Positions 23,001-34,402 of a stretch of 64,000 bases of DNA are shown here, piece by piece. Source of the stretch: Wyeomyia smithii (taxonomy: Eukaryota; Arthropoda; Insecta; Diptera; Culicidae); assembly GCF_029784165.1 (NCBI RefSeq), contig NC_073696.1, positions 265,824,760-265,888,759 on the forward strand, in the 5' to 3' direction. The notes beneath the pieces are model-generated. The model saw only the letters and a program-made list of their open reading frames with translations, did not search any database and was not told where the DNA came from. Position 1 is the first letter of the stretch. Every line of letters starts with the position of its first letter. Made by a program: the position numbers and the translations under genes.

Positions 23001-25500
23001 AGCAAAAAGTTAAACACTAATTTTGAAACCAACTTTAAGCCTTTTTCATTATCCTCATCAGCTGAGTGCGGGTCCCGGAGAAAAAATCGATAACTTCGAG
23101 CCCGAAAAGTGAGACAATGTTTGTAAACAAGAATAGCTTAGGCGACGGCGACTGTGGCGGCGGTAAAGAGGAAGATAACCTCATTAAATTTAGCCCCGTT
23201 CCGCAGTTTCGAGGCCGACAACACTCGTCCCGAAACTTTGTTGTGTTAAATTTCATATTGCGGAATCCCTATCTAGTAATAATCACGGACGACAGAACCG
23301 AAGGCGTGCGATGACAGTGGCGGACTTTTAATGGCTGAAAATTTCCTTCATTAAAGTCGAGAACTCAAGACTTATTTGCCGTTAGGAGACGACACTGGCG
23401 GCCGTGGCTTGGGAAAAACCCATTAACGCCGAACCAATCTTGCGGTAGTTTGAAAGGCAATAAAAAGCAATGAGAACTATCGACAGGATCCGCTGGCCGC
23501 ACTTGAGTACTCACCACTAATGGAAAAAGTTCATAAATTTCGAGCCCCTCAACAACGCACAAGGAAAAGATGCCACTAGCGGAGCAGCGGCTTTAAGTGC
23601 ATCCTGGTGCTGGCAGCGAAAGGCGGCTCCTTGAGAACTGCGCAAACCGTGTGGTGAAAATCGATTTTCGTTCTCCGCAGGAAACTTTCTCCGCCGAGAT
23701 GCACTCTCCATTTTGACAATCATCCGTTCAAAAGTTAACCTCAATATTTCGGCAGTACGCTAATGAGCGCTCCGGTCCGAAGAGGTTATTTTTTGCTACC
23801 AGGAACCAAGCCTCCGTCGATGGCAAACTTTAACGGCCCGTTATCATCCCCCAAATTGCTGCCAAAACAGACGACGGCTGCTGTGTATAGTAAAAAGGGC
23901 GACAATTTTCCGCCTGCTGTGGGAAAGCGCGTGGAAAAACAATGCGGCGTAACCTGGCTGGCAGGCTGGCATTCTGCGGCGTGTTAAACATATTTGAATA
24001 TCGTTCTCTTTCGCGGTACACCCCTTTACCCTTTCCCCCCTGCTCAACCGACAAGTCACATCGTTTAACGGGATGATGGTGGCGCGGTGTTTTTGTGTGA
24101 GAATGAGACCATTAAATTTTATCGCTTGCCTGACATTGAGAGAGTGTGGTACGGGGGCGCTTTCCGACGGGGATTGTTTTCCGGGCAAGTCCTTAACCCG
24201 ATCGGCCGCAGCGCGCCTTGACAGCTGATTCGGGCCGTTCTCAGCTCAGCTCAGTCGAGGAACTGTCAATCACCGAAGCCAAAACCCCTCTCCGGAGATA
24301 ATTGGTACAATCGAAGCTGTCTTTGATCTCTCGACTTGCTGACTGACGTCAGCTAACGGAGATCACTGCTGGTGCTGCTGCTGCTGGTTACAAACTGTTG
24401 CGTTTCCAGGAACGCCATATGCCCGCATGTTGCCACTCGGATCGGGTGAAAAAAAGGATCAGAAACCAGGTCAGTTTCGAGAAAACAAGGGAGAGCAAAA
24501 AACGATTTCCTTTGTTTGTGCCACTCACTTTCATTCCACACGGTCCCGTTGTTTATCCTTGAAAGGATCACATTCCACCTCGAGAGCTCGGTGCTTGTTT
24601 CTTGCCTGGTTCAAACGACGGGGTTTGTTTACGTTTCAGACCCCGACTCCGACCGACACTACCGGCAGCGAGAGAGAGGAGGATCAACACAGATCAACTG
24701 CGCCTACCATCACCGAGGCAGGCGGCTAGAAATTCGATAATTGACCTTAATTTGATCTCTCCGGTCGGTAAAAACGCGGAGACCTAACCCGGCAGCGACC
24801 ACAGGAAGGAAGTTCAATTCATGCAAGTATCATCAATTCAATAAACTCAATCACAGCCAATTAGCCGCGCGATGCCTCCTCCGTTTCGTCGTTTTTTTTT
24901 TCACCGCTCGGCCCCAGTAGGCGGCGGCGACGGCGATGGCTAGAAAGTTGTGTGCTTTACTGACCGTTTAACGGACCCTCCTTGCTAGTTTTCACCGACA
25001 GTGTGTGTGTGTGTGTGTGAGCGTACGCCGCCGCTGAGGTTAACGAGTGCGATGCGATGGGTGATTGTTTATTTGTGTTTGCTCATTGAATGATTGATGA
25101 CTTGTCAATTGAGTGGTAAGTGACATGTTACACCAGCCGGGCGCAGTGCTGAACGGTACTCCAAAGAGGGAGGAGGAGCCGTGGGAGAGAGTTCCTGTTG
25201 CTTCTTTGTTAGTGGGGGAATTTTGTGTGGTGTTATGTAATTTATGAAAAAAAAAATTAATCTGTGGAGTTTGACTATAAATTTTTAAAATATGCAGTTC
25301 TTTATTTGTAATATTTTACTATTGTGATGCACTTAACGCTTTACAATTTGCTAAAAGAATTGAGTCAGAATGTGTATTTCATGAAAATTATTTCTTTCAG
25401 CTGTCTTTCCCCTTGTACTGATATCAGCAATTGGCCCTGACACAAGTAAAACAGATTTTTAAGGCTGTTCGCACCTACGCGAGTTTTCATATGCAATTGT
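20041..25500. other. GC-richer unique DNA, no gene recognised
   Basis: No exon, transposon or RNA gene that I can support. Simple tracts include GACGAC/CATCGT runs around 20560-20590 and 20820-20860, a GA run at about 22320-22335, and the TG run at 25001-25019. The open frames of up to about 140 codons translate simple sequence or lack any domain. AT-rich composition resumes at about 25230. Confidence 0.5.
25001..25019 (+). repeat. (GT)n microsatellite
   Basis: Uninterrupted GT dinucleotide run of about nine units. Confidence 0.9.
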
Positions 25501-25614
25501 CAATTTATTTATTTATTTATTTATTTCGTCAAACAAAAGTAGACTACATATGTTTAAAACTAACTTACATGCTATATGCTATTTATACTAGTGGAAGCAA
25601 AAAAAAAAAAGAGT

Positions 25615-26493
25615 TTATACAAAATTGAATAATAATTTCTTCACTTGACGGATTATTACAATGAATCGATTTAAATTGCGCGTTGAGTTGAAATATTGTT
25701 TTAATTTAGTTCTCGACATAGAAAAGTCAATTGTTTCACAGTGTTGGTTATACACTAACATCATTTGATTAATTGGCCCGTATTTAGCATAATTGTTTCG
25801 TTGATGATTTAAAGAAAACAAAGTCCGAGTTCGTAAATTTCTAGAAGGTACATAAAGATTGAGTTTTGATAATATTTCGGGTGAATCGACACGTTGAGAT
25901 ACGATATCGTTAACAAATGACATCATTGCGAATTCACGACGGGCTTTTAATGATTGGATGTCAATAAGTCTGCAGCGTTCGTCATATGATGGTAGGGGAA
26001 ATGACGACCATCGTAGTTTACGAAGTGCATATAACAGGAATTGTTTTTGCACTGATTCTATTCTATTTACATGTGTTGCAGTAAACGGAGACCATACAAT
26101 GCTACAGTTTTCTAAAAGTGACCTGACATAGAAATTATAAAGTGTTTTTATTGTGTATGGATCTTGGAAATTATAGCAGAAACGTTTTATAAAACTGAGC
26201 ATGTTACTAGCCTTATTAATTATTGTATTGTAGTGATCAGTGAATGTTAATTTTGAGTCGAGTATGACTCCTAGGTCCCTAACTCGTTCACTTTTCTCTA
26301 CTACCTGATCTCCTAAGGAAATCATATTGCTTGACAAGTTTTTTTTTCTGCCAAAAGCCATCGAACTACATTTTTTAACGTTTAGCTGAAGAAGGCTTTT
26401 TTTACACCAAATGTAAAAATATTTTATCTCGTTACGAAAAATATTTACATCATCAGTTTTTAATTTCAATGAAAAGTTTAATATCGTCGGCAT
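25615..26493 (-). pseudogene. LINE ORF2, downstream piece: thumb and C-terminal domain
   Basis: A 292-residue frame that continues the protein of 26453-28117 after a single frameshift. The true join is near its residue 13, where TDDVNIFRNEIKYF follows the YADD region, so its apparent methionine start is an artefact. Family-typical blocks are WCKKSLLQLNVKKC, VRDLGVILDSKLTF, SLLENCSIVWSPF, RIESVQKQFLLYALR and LPSYDERCRLIDI. They align block for block with the LINE piece at 11472-12275, but the two are clearly different families. It ends at a stop at 25615, followed by the 3' UTR. Confidence 0.92.
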
Positions 26494-28117
26494 AAATAAG
26501 AATTTTTACATGTTTTAGAATAAAGGAAATGTCGTTTACAAATAATATAAATAGTAGAGGGCCCAAGTGAGAGCCTTGAGGAACTCCTGAGGTTACCTGA
26601 ATAGGTTTCGATATTCTACCTTTAAATTTGACTGTTTGTTGACGATCTGTCAAATACGATTCAATCCATTTGAGTAATTGTGGATGAATTCCAATTTTTC
26701 GTAACTTGAAGAGAAGCAGGGGTATATCAATGCGATCGAAAGCTTTACTGAAGTCAGTATATAAGGTTTCAACATAATTACCTTTATCCATTGCGTTCAA
26801 AGAGAAGTTAATAAACTCGAGTAAGTTAGTAGTTGTTGAGCGCCCTTTGAAAAAACCGTGTTGCGTTGGGGTAATTCTATTTTTTATTTGGTGGAATAAC
26901 TTTTTGTTTATTATTGCTTCAAAAAGCTTAGGTATACAGGAAAGAATGGCTATGCCTCGATAGTTGCTAATGTCGGTTTTTTTACCAGATTTGAACACAG
27001 GCACTAGATATGAGTTTTTCCAGAATTTCGGGAAGCAACCGGATTCCAGCGACATATTGAAAATCGAGAACAGTGGGGAAGTTAGCTCTTTAGCTAAATG
27101 TTTCATGAATGCTGGCGGAATTCCGTCTGGTCCCGAACCTTTAGACGCATCCAGAGCTTTTAAAGTATCTTCAATTTCGCGTGCGCTGACATGTTCAATA
27201 TTGAAATAGTTGGGAAACTCAGGAAAGTTGGTGAAGAATGTATAGTCACGATCAGATTCGGAGAAAGTTGTATAATTTTGTTGAAAAAAATCAGCAAATA
27301 GATCAGAGATGTATGCCGGGTTCTCTTCAACTTTGTCATGCAGTTGCATTTTTGAAGGAAAATTTTCAGATTTTAACTTTGATTTAACATATTTGAAAAA
27401 AATTTTTGGACAGGATTTGATTTCAAGCTCAGTCTTTAATGTGAACTCTTCAAACGCGTTACTAATGGCATCGTTTAATTCGCCGCAAATGTTAAGATAA
27501 GTTGTTAAAGCATCACGATTTTTATGAGTTTTGTATTTTTTATGTGCTTTTTGTTTTTTGTTTTTTAAGTTTTTAATTTGTCTTTTGTACCAGACTGGGT
27601 ATTTGGAATTGCCATGACGTCTTATTCTTTTCAATGGTATTTCGCTAATAAATAAATCAAATAATATGTTATAAAAATTTTCTATAGCCGAATCGACGTT
27701 TCCGTCTTCAAACAATACATCCTGCCAGTTGATACTATTTAGTTTATGTTTTAATTCATCATAGTTTGCTGACTGAAAGTCAAAAACATCTCCGAATTCA
27801 TATTCGTCAGGTCTTTTATTCACATGCACAAATAAAGAAAACTCTATTGCTGTATGATAAACTTCGTTCTTCCATAATGGTTGTAATGAATTCGTCACAC
27901 AAAAGTCTTCACTAATGTTGGGCATTAACAGATCTAGATAACAATTTTGTCCATTTTTCACATGATTTATTTGATTAAGACCAAGACTAGAGGTTTTATC
28001 AAAAAGAAGTTGCAGCGTTTCATTTTCGCCAATAATAGGAAGTAAAATGCTATGGTTATCGATGTCCGGAATAAAATCAATGTTGCGTTGGTTGACAATG
28101 TGCGAAAACAAAAGCAA
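26453..28117 (-). pseudogene. LINE ORF2, upstream piece: endonuclease C-terminus and reverse transcriptase
   Basis: A 554-residue open frame. Residues about 1-95 are the end of the APE endonuclease, including NQRNIDFIPDIDNHS, which sits where the FGDFNLP-IDW segment usually is, and the H-containing YHTAIEFSLF. The linker to about 330 is lysine-rich. The reverse transcriptase follows: PVFKSGKKTDISNYRGIA, then TQHGFFKGRSTTTNLLEFI, palm motif A DFSKAFDRID at about 455, motif B SGVPQGSHLGPLLF at about 510 and the intact catalytic box YADD at 542-545. It reads out of frame twelve residues after YADD because of one extra or missing base in an A-rich run near 26455-26490. Upstream of 28117 the endonuclease continues only as broken frames. 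Confidence 0.92.
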
Positions 28118-28260
28118 AAATATTTCCTTTCTTCACTTCCGCAAGTAAAAACCAAACTAATATCAACAGAGTCGTCAGGGCCAATAACTCCCATAAAATA
28201 CTACCGACTTTTGATTATCGAAGCACTGGTAATAACCCACTTTCAAAGCCGGCGGCTATA

Positions 28261-29679
28261 ACAGAGATGCAAAACAATGATGAATATTGAAAATCCGAGT
28301 TTTTGTGGCTTCAACTCGCAGTAGAACATATCTCGATATGAGCCATTAGTCAAGTTCATCTAGTTTGTTAGTTTATTTCGGATGTAATCTGAATAACTTA
28401 AAAAAATAATTATATCAGAAGACAAAACTGTCTTGCCTCTCGATGAGAACTTTGTTCTTTGGGGATGTGAGGGTAAATCGAACAGTCATTTTTGTCGCCA
28501 AACCATTACGTTACTGTGCATTGTATATAGAAAAACTTGAACAATTAAAGATGATCGCGGCAACACGTCCCGTTTCATCTTAATGTATGTTGTCACAAAA
28601 ACTATCAAGAATAAATGCTGTTAGGAAAGAGGGCCTCCCGAATTTGCCATGGGCAGTGGGTTTATCTGTCGCGCGTTAAAAAGCGTAAGAAAACAAGAGC
28701 TTTTTTTCAAGACAAACATTTTAATGAACCAGACAATATTTTAATGAACCAGAAATATGGCAAATGACCCAGTTTCGTTAGTAACAGAAGAGCGAAAGAA
28801 TAAGAATGAACCAAACTTTGATGATCAGGCAATGAGTAAAGTAATCAATCAATAATCAATAGATGGGATAAACAAGCAATCATTTTTTTAACATTTGTTA
28901 AAGTGTTTCGTCAATATTGACAAATATGCGTAGAATGGCAGTGTAACATATTTTTGTGAACTTTTTGCATTTAAAATTATCTGGTGCTGATTTTACTACT
29001 TTTTTAAGAATAAGTGATAAAATCGAAAGAAAACCGTGCCTAAATCAACCATGAATTTAACGAGTAGTGAAATAAATGGCCAGAGGATCAAAGAACCAAA
29101 CTTTTGCAGCACTATAATAGAGGTCTTGTTAAATATTGATGATTGTTTTACTTAATTTTGAAAATTCTAAAATTCATGGTGCTGTATGCAATAATTCCTA
29201 AGCCATAATCAGAAGAAACTACTGAAAAGTCAGATCTCAAATAATTGAATCACCACACCAAATCATTGAATCAGGATTATAAATTTGTAGGATTTTACTG
29301 AGAGACTTCAAACAGCTTTTTATTTCGCTGTTACAAATCCGTATTCACTCCAACGTACTAAAAAATGAGAATTTGTCAAGTCAATTTTGGTTGGTCTGCG
29401 ATCCACTGGATTCGGAATAAATCCTTCTCCAAAGTAATATTAAAAACGAGATTAAATCTCAAACGATAGGAACTGAAAAGCGGGAAAAAGCTTCAAGGCC
29501 AACTATGCTCACTCAGTAAGAGTTCATTCTGTTTTCATAAATTATTGGACACAAAAAGATCCACATTTTTAATAGAACAGAAATTTCCGTCACGTTGGAA
29601 AAAATTTCATTTATCAATCCAAAATGGTTTGGAAGCACTGTAATTGAATGAAACTGACACATTTCATTAGCTTTTGTTT
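28261..29679. other. AT-rich DNA, no gene recognised
   Basis: No coding content identified. The phrase ATTATTGGACACAAAAAG at about 29541 resembles the terminal repeats of Tc1-like elements and could be the left end of the transposon whose transposase relic starts near 29690. I found no matching right end, so this is only a suggestion. Confidence 0.4.
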
Positions 29680-29684
29680 CACTT

Positions 29685-30700
29685 GTGATGAAAATCTACT
29701 GCGGTGGAAGAAAAGGAAATTGTTTTAAATTCGTTCAAGCTAGTAGTGCTGTTAGGTCAAGGATAACACTACAGGATATTTTTGAACGTTATAAGAATAG
29801 TGAACAAACCCAGATAGTACGTTCTAGCAAGATAAGAATAGAGAAAAGCGAAAAGTCATACAAATAATAGAGAAACAACCGAACACATCATCGTCAAAAG
29901 TGCGTGGAGAGCTGCTGGAGTTGAGTGGAAAACATTTGCGGTGCGCAGAATGTTGAATAAAACTTAATGTAGAAAATCTCCAATATGCAGAGGTAATTAG
30001 GCTAAGAAATTGAACTTTGCGAACGTTTACCAAAATCACCAGAAACCAGAAACTGAGCTGCAGAAGAAAAACGTTCAAGCTACAGTCAAACATGGAGGTG
30101 GATCAGTCATGGTCTGGGGCTGATACGGATACGCCCTGTCTGCTGAATACTCCACATGAGCTCAAAACGTTACCCTTATCACCGGATATGAAGCCCATTG
30201 AGCATCCTGGGATTCTCTAGATCAGGGGTTCCCAACCGGGGTCCAAGGCCGCGAAGCTCTTGGCATATTTGACAGGTAATTAAAATGTCTTTCTAGGTAC
30301 CTCCGGAAAGCGTATTCCAATTCTGCTGCGTATTAGAACCAAGACGTGAAAAATTTTGACTTGCAAGACGATATGAGACTGAACAGCACAGTCTCGTATT
30401 GTACAACTTGCATCTTAAATATCTTAAGGGGGGCCGCGAAGCTCTCTATGCTTCGCGAAGGGAGCCGCGGAGTTCTTTGTGTTTAGCAAGGGGCTGCGAT
30501 GTCAAAAAGGTTGGGAATCACTGCTCTAGATCGACGCGTTCGGGAACATCATCTAGCTTTACAAAAGTAGCTGAAAGATGTTCTTCGTGTAGAATGGTAT
30601 AAGATCATGCAAAAAGTGTGCGAGAAGCCGGTACACTGAATGACAAAACAACTGAAAGAAGTCATTGGAAAAGGAGAATTGCATAAAACGTATCACTTGT
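29685..30700 (+). pseudogene. Tc1-like transposase pseudogene, interrupted by a hAT MITE
   Basis: Relic of a DD34E-type (Tc1/mariner) transposase. First comes an HTH-like region reading ITLQDIFERYKNSEQTQIV (about 29765-29820). SSSKVRGELLELSGKHL (about 29890-29940) follows, the usual second DNA-binding segment. After frame breaks comes KSPICRGN and LNFANVYQN, then the diagnostic ATVKHGGGSVMVWG at 30080-30121, followed at once by a stop. After a deletion, DMKPIEHPGI (30187-30216) is the segment carrying the second catalytic Asp and NPIEH-like box. The frame is then split by the MITE at 30223-30523 and resumes with DRRVREHHLAL (about 30531). EEW-like and TKQLKEVIGKGELHKTYHL text continues to about 30700. 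Several stops and two deletions make it inactive. Confidence 0.88.
30223..30523. mobile_element. hAT-type MITE with 8 bp target duplication
   Basis: Ends CAGGGGTTCCCAACC and GGTTGGGAATCACTG are inverted repeats of the CAG-GGTTCCCAA type common among hAT elements. The flanks CTCTAGAT at 30215-30222 and CTCTAGAT at 30524-30531 are an exact 8 bp target site duplication, the hAT signature. At 301 bp it is non-coding and non-autonomous. Removing it restores the reading of the surrounding Tc1 transposase. Confidence 0.93.
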
Positions 30701-30849
30701 CTGAGAATTTTGTTAATTTGTTTCACTTGAATAACCTTTGGGAGTGGATTAAAATCACACCGATCATTAAAATAACATTTACGGTAGATTCTTGCATATG
30801 ACGAACGCTTATGTGCACAATTTTAATTTTCTGCAATCGATTCTATTAA

Positions 30850-31144
30850 GTTCATTAAGCAGACAGTATGTGAAGTAGAGAGAACGAAAAATAAGCGGAC
30901 TGGAAATATGATACAGATTTGGAAAAATATACCGCATCCCGACGGGTAGTTTAATTGGTCAAAACACCATGTCGGAGACAGGAAGATTGCGGGTTCAAGT
31001 CCCGTCGGGATGCGGTATATTTTTACCGAATCTGTATCATATTCCCAGTTCGCTTATTATTCGTTCTCTCTACTTCACATACTGTCTGCTTAATGAACTT
31101 GCGTGTTAACGGGAAAAAGCCGTTGTTAAAAATAGAAATTCAGT
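30850..31144. mobile_element. Palindromic element with tRNA-like centre and 13 bp target duplication
   Basis: Two arms of about 100 bp (about 30848-30947 and 31001-31100) are inverted copies with few differences. They run from AAGTTCATTAAGCAGACAG inward to GCATCCCGACGGG. The loop between them is a tRNA-like sequence. The direct repeat TCGATTCTATTAA occurs at 30837-30849 and 31145-31157, and a 13 bp duplication fits retroposition better than a cut-and-paste element. After the right arm there is an extra 44-base tail that includes GGGAAAAAGCC and TTAAAAATAG. Confidence 0.82.
30934..31013 (+). other. tRNA-like sequence with Pol III A and B box matches
   Basis: A 7 bp acceptor-like pair GCATCCC/GGGATGC closes an 80-base unit. 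TAGTTTAATTGG fits the A box consensus, GGTTCAAGTCC fits the B box, and the T arm GCGGG-TTCAAGT-CCCGT is intact. I cannot draw a clean 5 bp anticodon stem with a 7-base loop (the best is TGTC/GACA with a 3-base loop), so I do not call a functional tRNA. It is probably a tRNA-derived promoter module. Confidence 0.6.
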
Positions 31145-31157
31145 TCGATTCTATTAA

Positions 31158-32390
31158 TTTTATTATATTGGGATCATTTGTGGATTAGAATTTAAAAACT
31201 TCTACGAAAGCATTCTGTGCATTACAAGTTTTCCAACAGGTTAATCAGTCAAAATGTTGTTTCGTTAACGTTTTCTAGTGGTTTAATATATACCTAAAAA
31301 TGTGTGATATTCGAGGTCGTGTTTGCAAACTGTGGGACTGCAGGAGGCAACTAACTCATCTTCGGATCACTTTGCCGCTCTGTAAACATGAGTTAGCCGG
31401 GCAAATGAAGCAACCCGAAAAGTAGCTTGCTGCCTTCTGCAGTTTTGTTTAAATATTTTTACAGCAATTTCAGGCATAAAAGTCCTATCCGATTTTTTTT
31501 GACGTAGAATCACGTTTTTCTTCAGTATACTACATAGAGGTGTAAAAAAAATCTTTTAACGAAAGGGGACGAAATTTTTCCCTGTTCAGAAGCTCATAAG
31601 TCGGTTTGCTCTCAACCGACTTTCTTCGTTCTAGCAGCAATCAATTGGAAAACTCTTCACGCATCCGCCCAAACACAGCAAATTGTTATTTTTTTATGCG
31701 AAGTATTATACTATTGAAAATTGCCAAGCTATGTTGAAATGCTGGCTTTCCTTAAAAAGGTCGACAGAATTGTATACCAAGATAGCCGAGAATGCACTCT
31801 TTGGGCTATTATAGAGCCTGCTTATGGTCAAACTAATTATATTCTATTGGTAGACGGTGGAACGGAAGGCCGGTTCTATATTAACAGTAGCAGCAGTGAA
31901 TTGCGGCAGTAGCAGCTGGCTTTCCGAATTTGCTTTCGACTTAAAAAAATCACCTGCTGTGATCGGTCACATATCTCAGCAGTAGCGCGCCGATTGAAGG
32001 CTTCAGCCTTCTTCCCCGCGGCGAAGCTTTTCCTTCTTTTGGCAACAGCCCAAGCAAGAATTCTGTACTGGATCCTGGCAACCAAAGTCTGCCGCAGCCG
32101 TCTAGTTTACTATGTGTGAAAACAGTTTTTTCATGTGTGTGTGGTAGCAAAAAGGTTGCAAAGGTTGAACAGCAAACTGCCCTTTTAGGGCTACTTATCA
32201 ATAATTGTAGTTTAATCATTTTTTCCGAATGCACTAGACTTTGGAAGTAAATGCTTTCTAATTCTATTCTGACAGTGATATCGTATTTTTATGTGCGAAT
32301 TAAAATCCAATAGCACTTTAACAGCTCGTTGTTATTTTTATTCATGTTCAGCTGGCAACATTGAGTGCAGCGGTAAATTTTTTTTCTATC
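31158..32390. other. No gene recognised
   Basis: AT-rich unique DNA. A short GC-rich patch at about 31980-32110 has no recognised function. The open frame 31721-31912 has no domain I know. Confidence 0.45.
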
Positions 32391-32392
32391 GT

Positions 32393-32470
32393 CGTGGATG
32401 TAGCTCAGACGGTAAGGCGCTCGCTTAACATGTGAGTAGTACGAGGATTGATGCCATTGTGACGATTATA
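32393..32470 (+). other. Degenerate tRNA-like head, possible SINE
   Basis: GTGGATGTAGCTCAGACGG has a good A box. CTCGC-TTAACAT-GTGAG forms a 5 bp anticodon stem with a 7-base loop and anticodon AAC. The following GAGGATTGATGCC is a weak B box and the T arm does not pair. It is best read as the head of a decayed tRNA-derived SINE, not a tRNA-Val gene. Confidence 0.5.
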
Positions 32471-32659
32471 AAAAGGTTGATAGATTTGAAATTTTTTACA
32501 ACCACGTTTCCGATCACAGACACATGTTTCGTTTTCCAGCACGGCACAAAACGTGCAAATTTTCTCTTATTCCAAGTAGTGTAGTATTATTTTGAAGTGG
32601 AGTATTATTCTCCCAGCGCTTTTTAATGAAGAGTTTCTTGATGAGCAAAAGTAGACTTC

Positions 32660-32905
32660 CCGGACGAACACATACGATTCGCATAGATTCTCTAGGATTC
32701 CTCACATTGGATTCGTGAGCATCCTTGAGAAGGATTCCTGAAAAAAGAATCTTCAGAAATGCCCTGTATATGGCTCTAGGATTCTTGAATAAGAATCGTG
32801 AGTGGGAATCCTCCGGATCGTGTTTGCGATTCCTTTCACGATTCCGTCACCGTGTTAATCGATATCCTGGGGATTCCCTACTCAGGATTCTCTGCGTGTT
32901 AGTAA
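32660..32905. repeat. Degenerate AGGATTC/GAATCCT cluster
   Basis: About fifteen near-matches to GGATTC or its complement occur in about 250 bases (for example CTAGGATTCCTCACATTGG and GAGAAGGATTCCTGA), in both orientations. It looks like a decayed short-unit repeat. Confidence 0.55.
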
Positions 32906-33768
32906 GGGTTAACGACTCATTAATAAAGCACTCTCAACAATTCGATTGCTTGTTTGTTTGCTCTGGAAAATATGGGATTTAATCCCGTTATCTACACTTA
33001 ATATTAAAATACTATAAAATTAAAACAAGAATACAATCAATTAACAGTCATGAAGTTGTTCCCGTAACTATCAACTTAGTCTGACAATGTAATTGTGAAT
33101 AGTGTGAGTAGTTCTACGTCAGTTTTGTGGTCGTGTCTTGGATACAACCTCCTACTTTCTTGCTTCTATCATATCCAAATTCGCTGTAGTTTTATTTTGT
33201 TAAGCCCTGAGGGTGAAAAGTTTAGGTATAATGTTGCCTTAATAATCAATTTTTCTCATGGTTTCAAATTTTCGAAAATTTGTAACTTTTGAGTCGTTCA
33301 ATCGATTTTGAACATTTTGAAAGCAATTTGAAGGTGAATGATAAGCCTTTTTAAGAAAAATATTTAACTGTTTATTTTTTTTTTTTTAATAAAAATAGGT
33401 ATGCGAAAAGTATGTTACCAACGGTTTTTGCCATATAGGAGCCTTTTGGTGATATTGGAGCGTTTAGTCCAGAAGACCTTGTGGTTTAATTTTTATGTAT
33501 TTCTAAGGAAATTCACATGAAATATAAAATTTTCACCGAGGTACATTACTTTGCTTGAGAGATGGATCTTTTTTTCAATCTCTAGTGCACACAATAACAA
33601 TCATGCGTCTCCATTGGAAAAATTGACTGCAATGCAGTATCTTAATACATTTATCATATGAAGAAAATCGGCAAAGTCCGACATTTACCGCTTTTGCAAC
33701 GCTGATACTGAGAGCTCAACACATTTGCTTAACTTTTGCGGGGATCTAGCTTCATTGAGGTACAATTA

Positions 33769-33909
33769 CAGTAAAGTCTTTTTTACACGTTTTTTTACAC
33801 GGTTTTATTTAACACGGTTCTTTTTTACGACGTTTTATCCAAATAACGCGTTTTTTTTACACAGTTTTTTTTGCACGGTACGTAGAATCGTGTAAAAAGA
33901 ACTTTACTG
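33769..33909. mobile_element. TA-flanked MITE 1 (Tc1/mariner-type)
   Basis: Inverted ends CAGTAAAGTCTTTTTTACACG and CGTGTAAAAAGAACTTTACTG, each flanked by TA, the usual Tc1/mariner target. The 141 bp interior consists of repeats of TTTTTTACACGGTTTT type and has no coding capacity. Confidence 0.88.
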
Positions 33910-34148
33910 TACTTCGAAAGTTGAGAACTCCATTTTTTCCGTGTGGACTCATCACTGCGACTAGAGCTTAGATCTGTTGTGATATAGCCCAGGTGTTTTC
34001 TGTACTCCGCACTTCATATTATTGGCAGTTGAAGTAAGTGATACGCTTATCATTCATATCCATGCTTGTGTGTAAGTTTTTTGCCTTTCCGTTTCAAGCT
34101 TACTGCTCTTCTATACCGAGCCTTTGTCCATCCTAACAACATCGCCTA

Positions 34149-34402
34149 ATTACAATTCCCTGGAGAGAACTTTCATACGTTACTCATACCAGTTATATTA
34201 TAATACGGACTTGTTTTGCTAGAAGGAGAGTCAACAGGGGTACTGTAGAATTCAGATTGAAGGAAGGGTACGTCGTAATGGGGAGCCTGAGAATAAACCC
34301 ATGCTAAAGTCCTTTGACAGCCAAATGACCTGATTCTACTAAGATTCGAACCCACGACCACCCGCTTACCAAAGCTGACTCTGTAACCTTGCGGCTACGC
34401 TG
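34149..34402 (-). mobile_element. tRNA-derived SINE, minus-strand copy
   Basis: Read on the minus strand it starts GCGTAGCCGCAAGGTTACAG. An anticodon-arm-like CAGCTTTGGTAAGCGGGTGG follows, then the B box GGGTTCGAATCTTAG, TTTAGCATGGGTTTATTC, and the 3' end CCAGGGAATTGTAATT. The same parts in the same order make up the copy at 51143-51415, so both are members of one SINE family. The tRNA-like head indicates Pol III transcription and LINE-dependent mobilisation (family knowledge). Confidence 0.88.

Larger units (their letters stand above)
25502..28260 (-). mobile_element. Non-LTR retrotransposon (LINE), 5'-truncated, with (TAAA)n tail
   Basis: Best-preserved element of the window, transcribed leftward. 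It keeps the C-terminal part of the endonuclease, the whole reverse transcriptase and the C-terminal domain of ORF2. A 3' UTR of about 110 bases follows and then a 3' microsatellite, (TAAA)n, seen on the plus strand as TTTATTTATTTATTTATTT at 25504-25525. No ORF1 and no endonuclease N-terminus are found rightward of about 28260, as expected for incomplete reverse transcription or decay. I could not define a target site duplication. Motifs place it among APE-bearing Jockey/CR1-like LINEs; the exact clade needs a tree. Confidence 0.9.

Noticed and set aside
25001..25019. Possible CRISPR-like or regular array anywhere in the window
   Set aside because: Only microsatellites and diverged tandem repeats are present; there are no regularly spaced identical repeats with unique spacers, and the DNA is eukaryotic.
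30934..31013. A functional tRNA gene
   Set aside because: T arm, A box and B box are good, but no regular 5 bp anticodon stem with a 7-base loop can be drawn, and the acceptor pairs as part of a much longer palindrome.
32393..32465. tRNA-Val (AAC) gene
   Set aside because: The anticodon arm is fine, but the T arm does not pair and the B box is weak; more likely a decayed SINE head.
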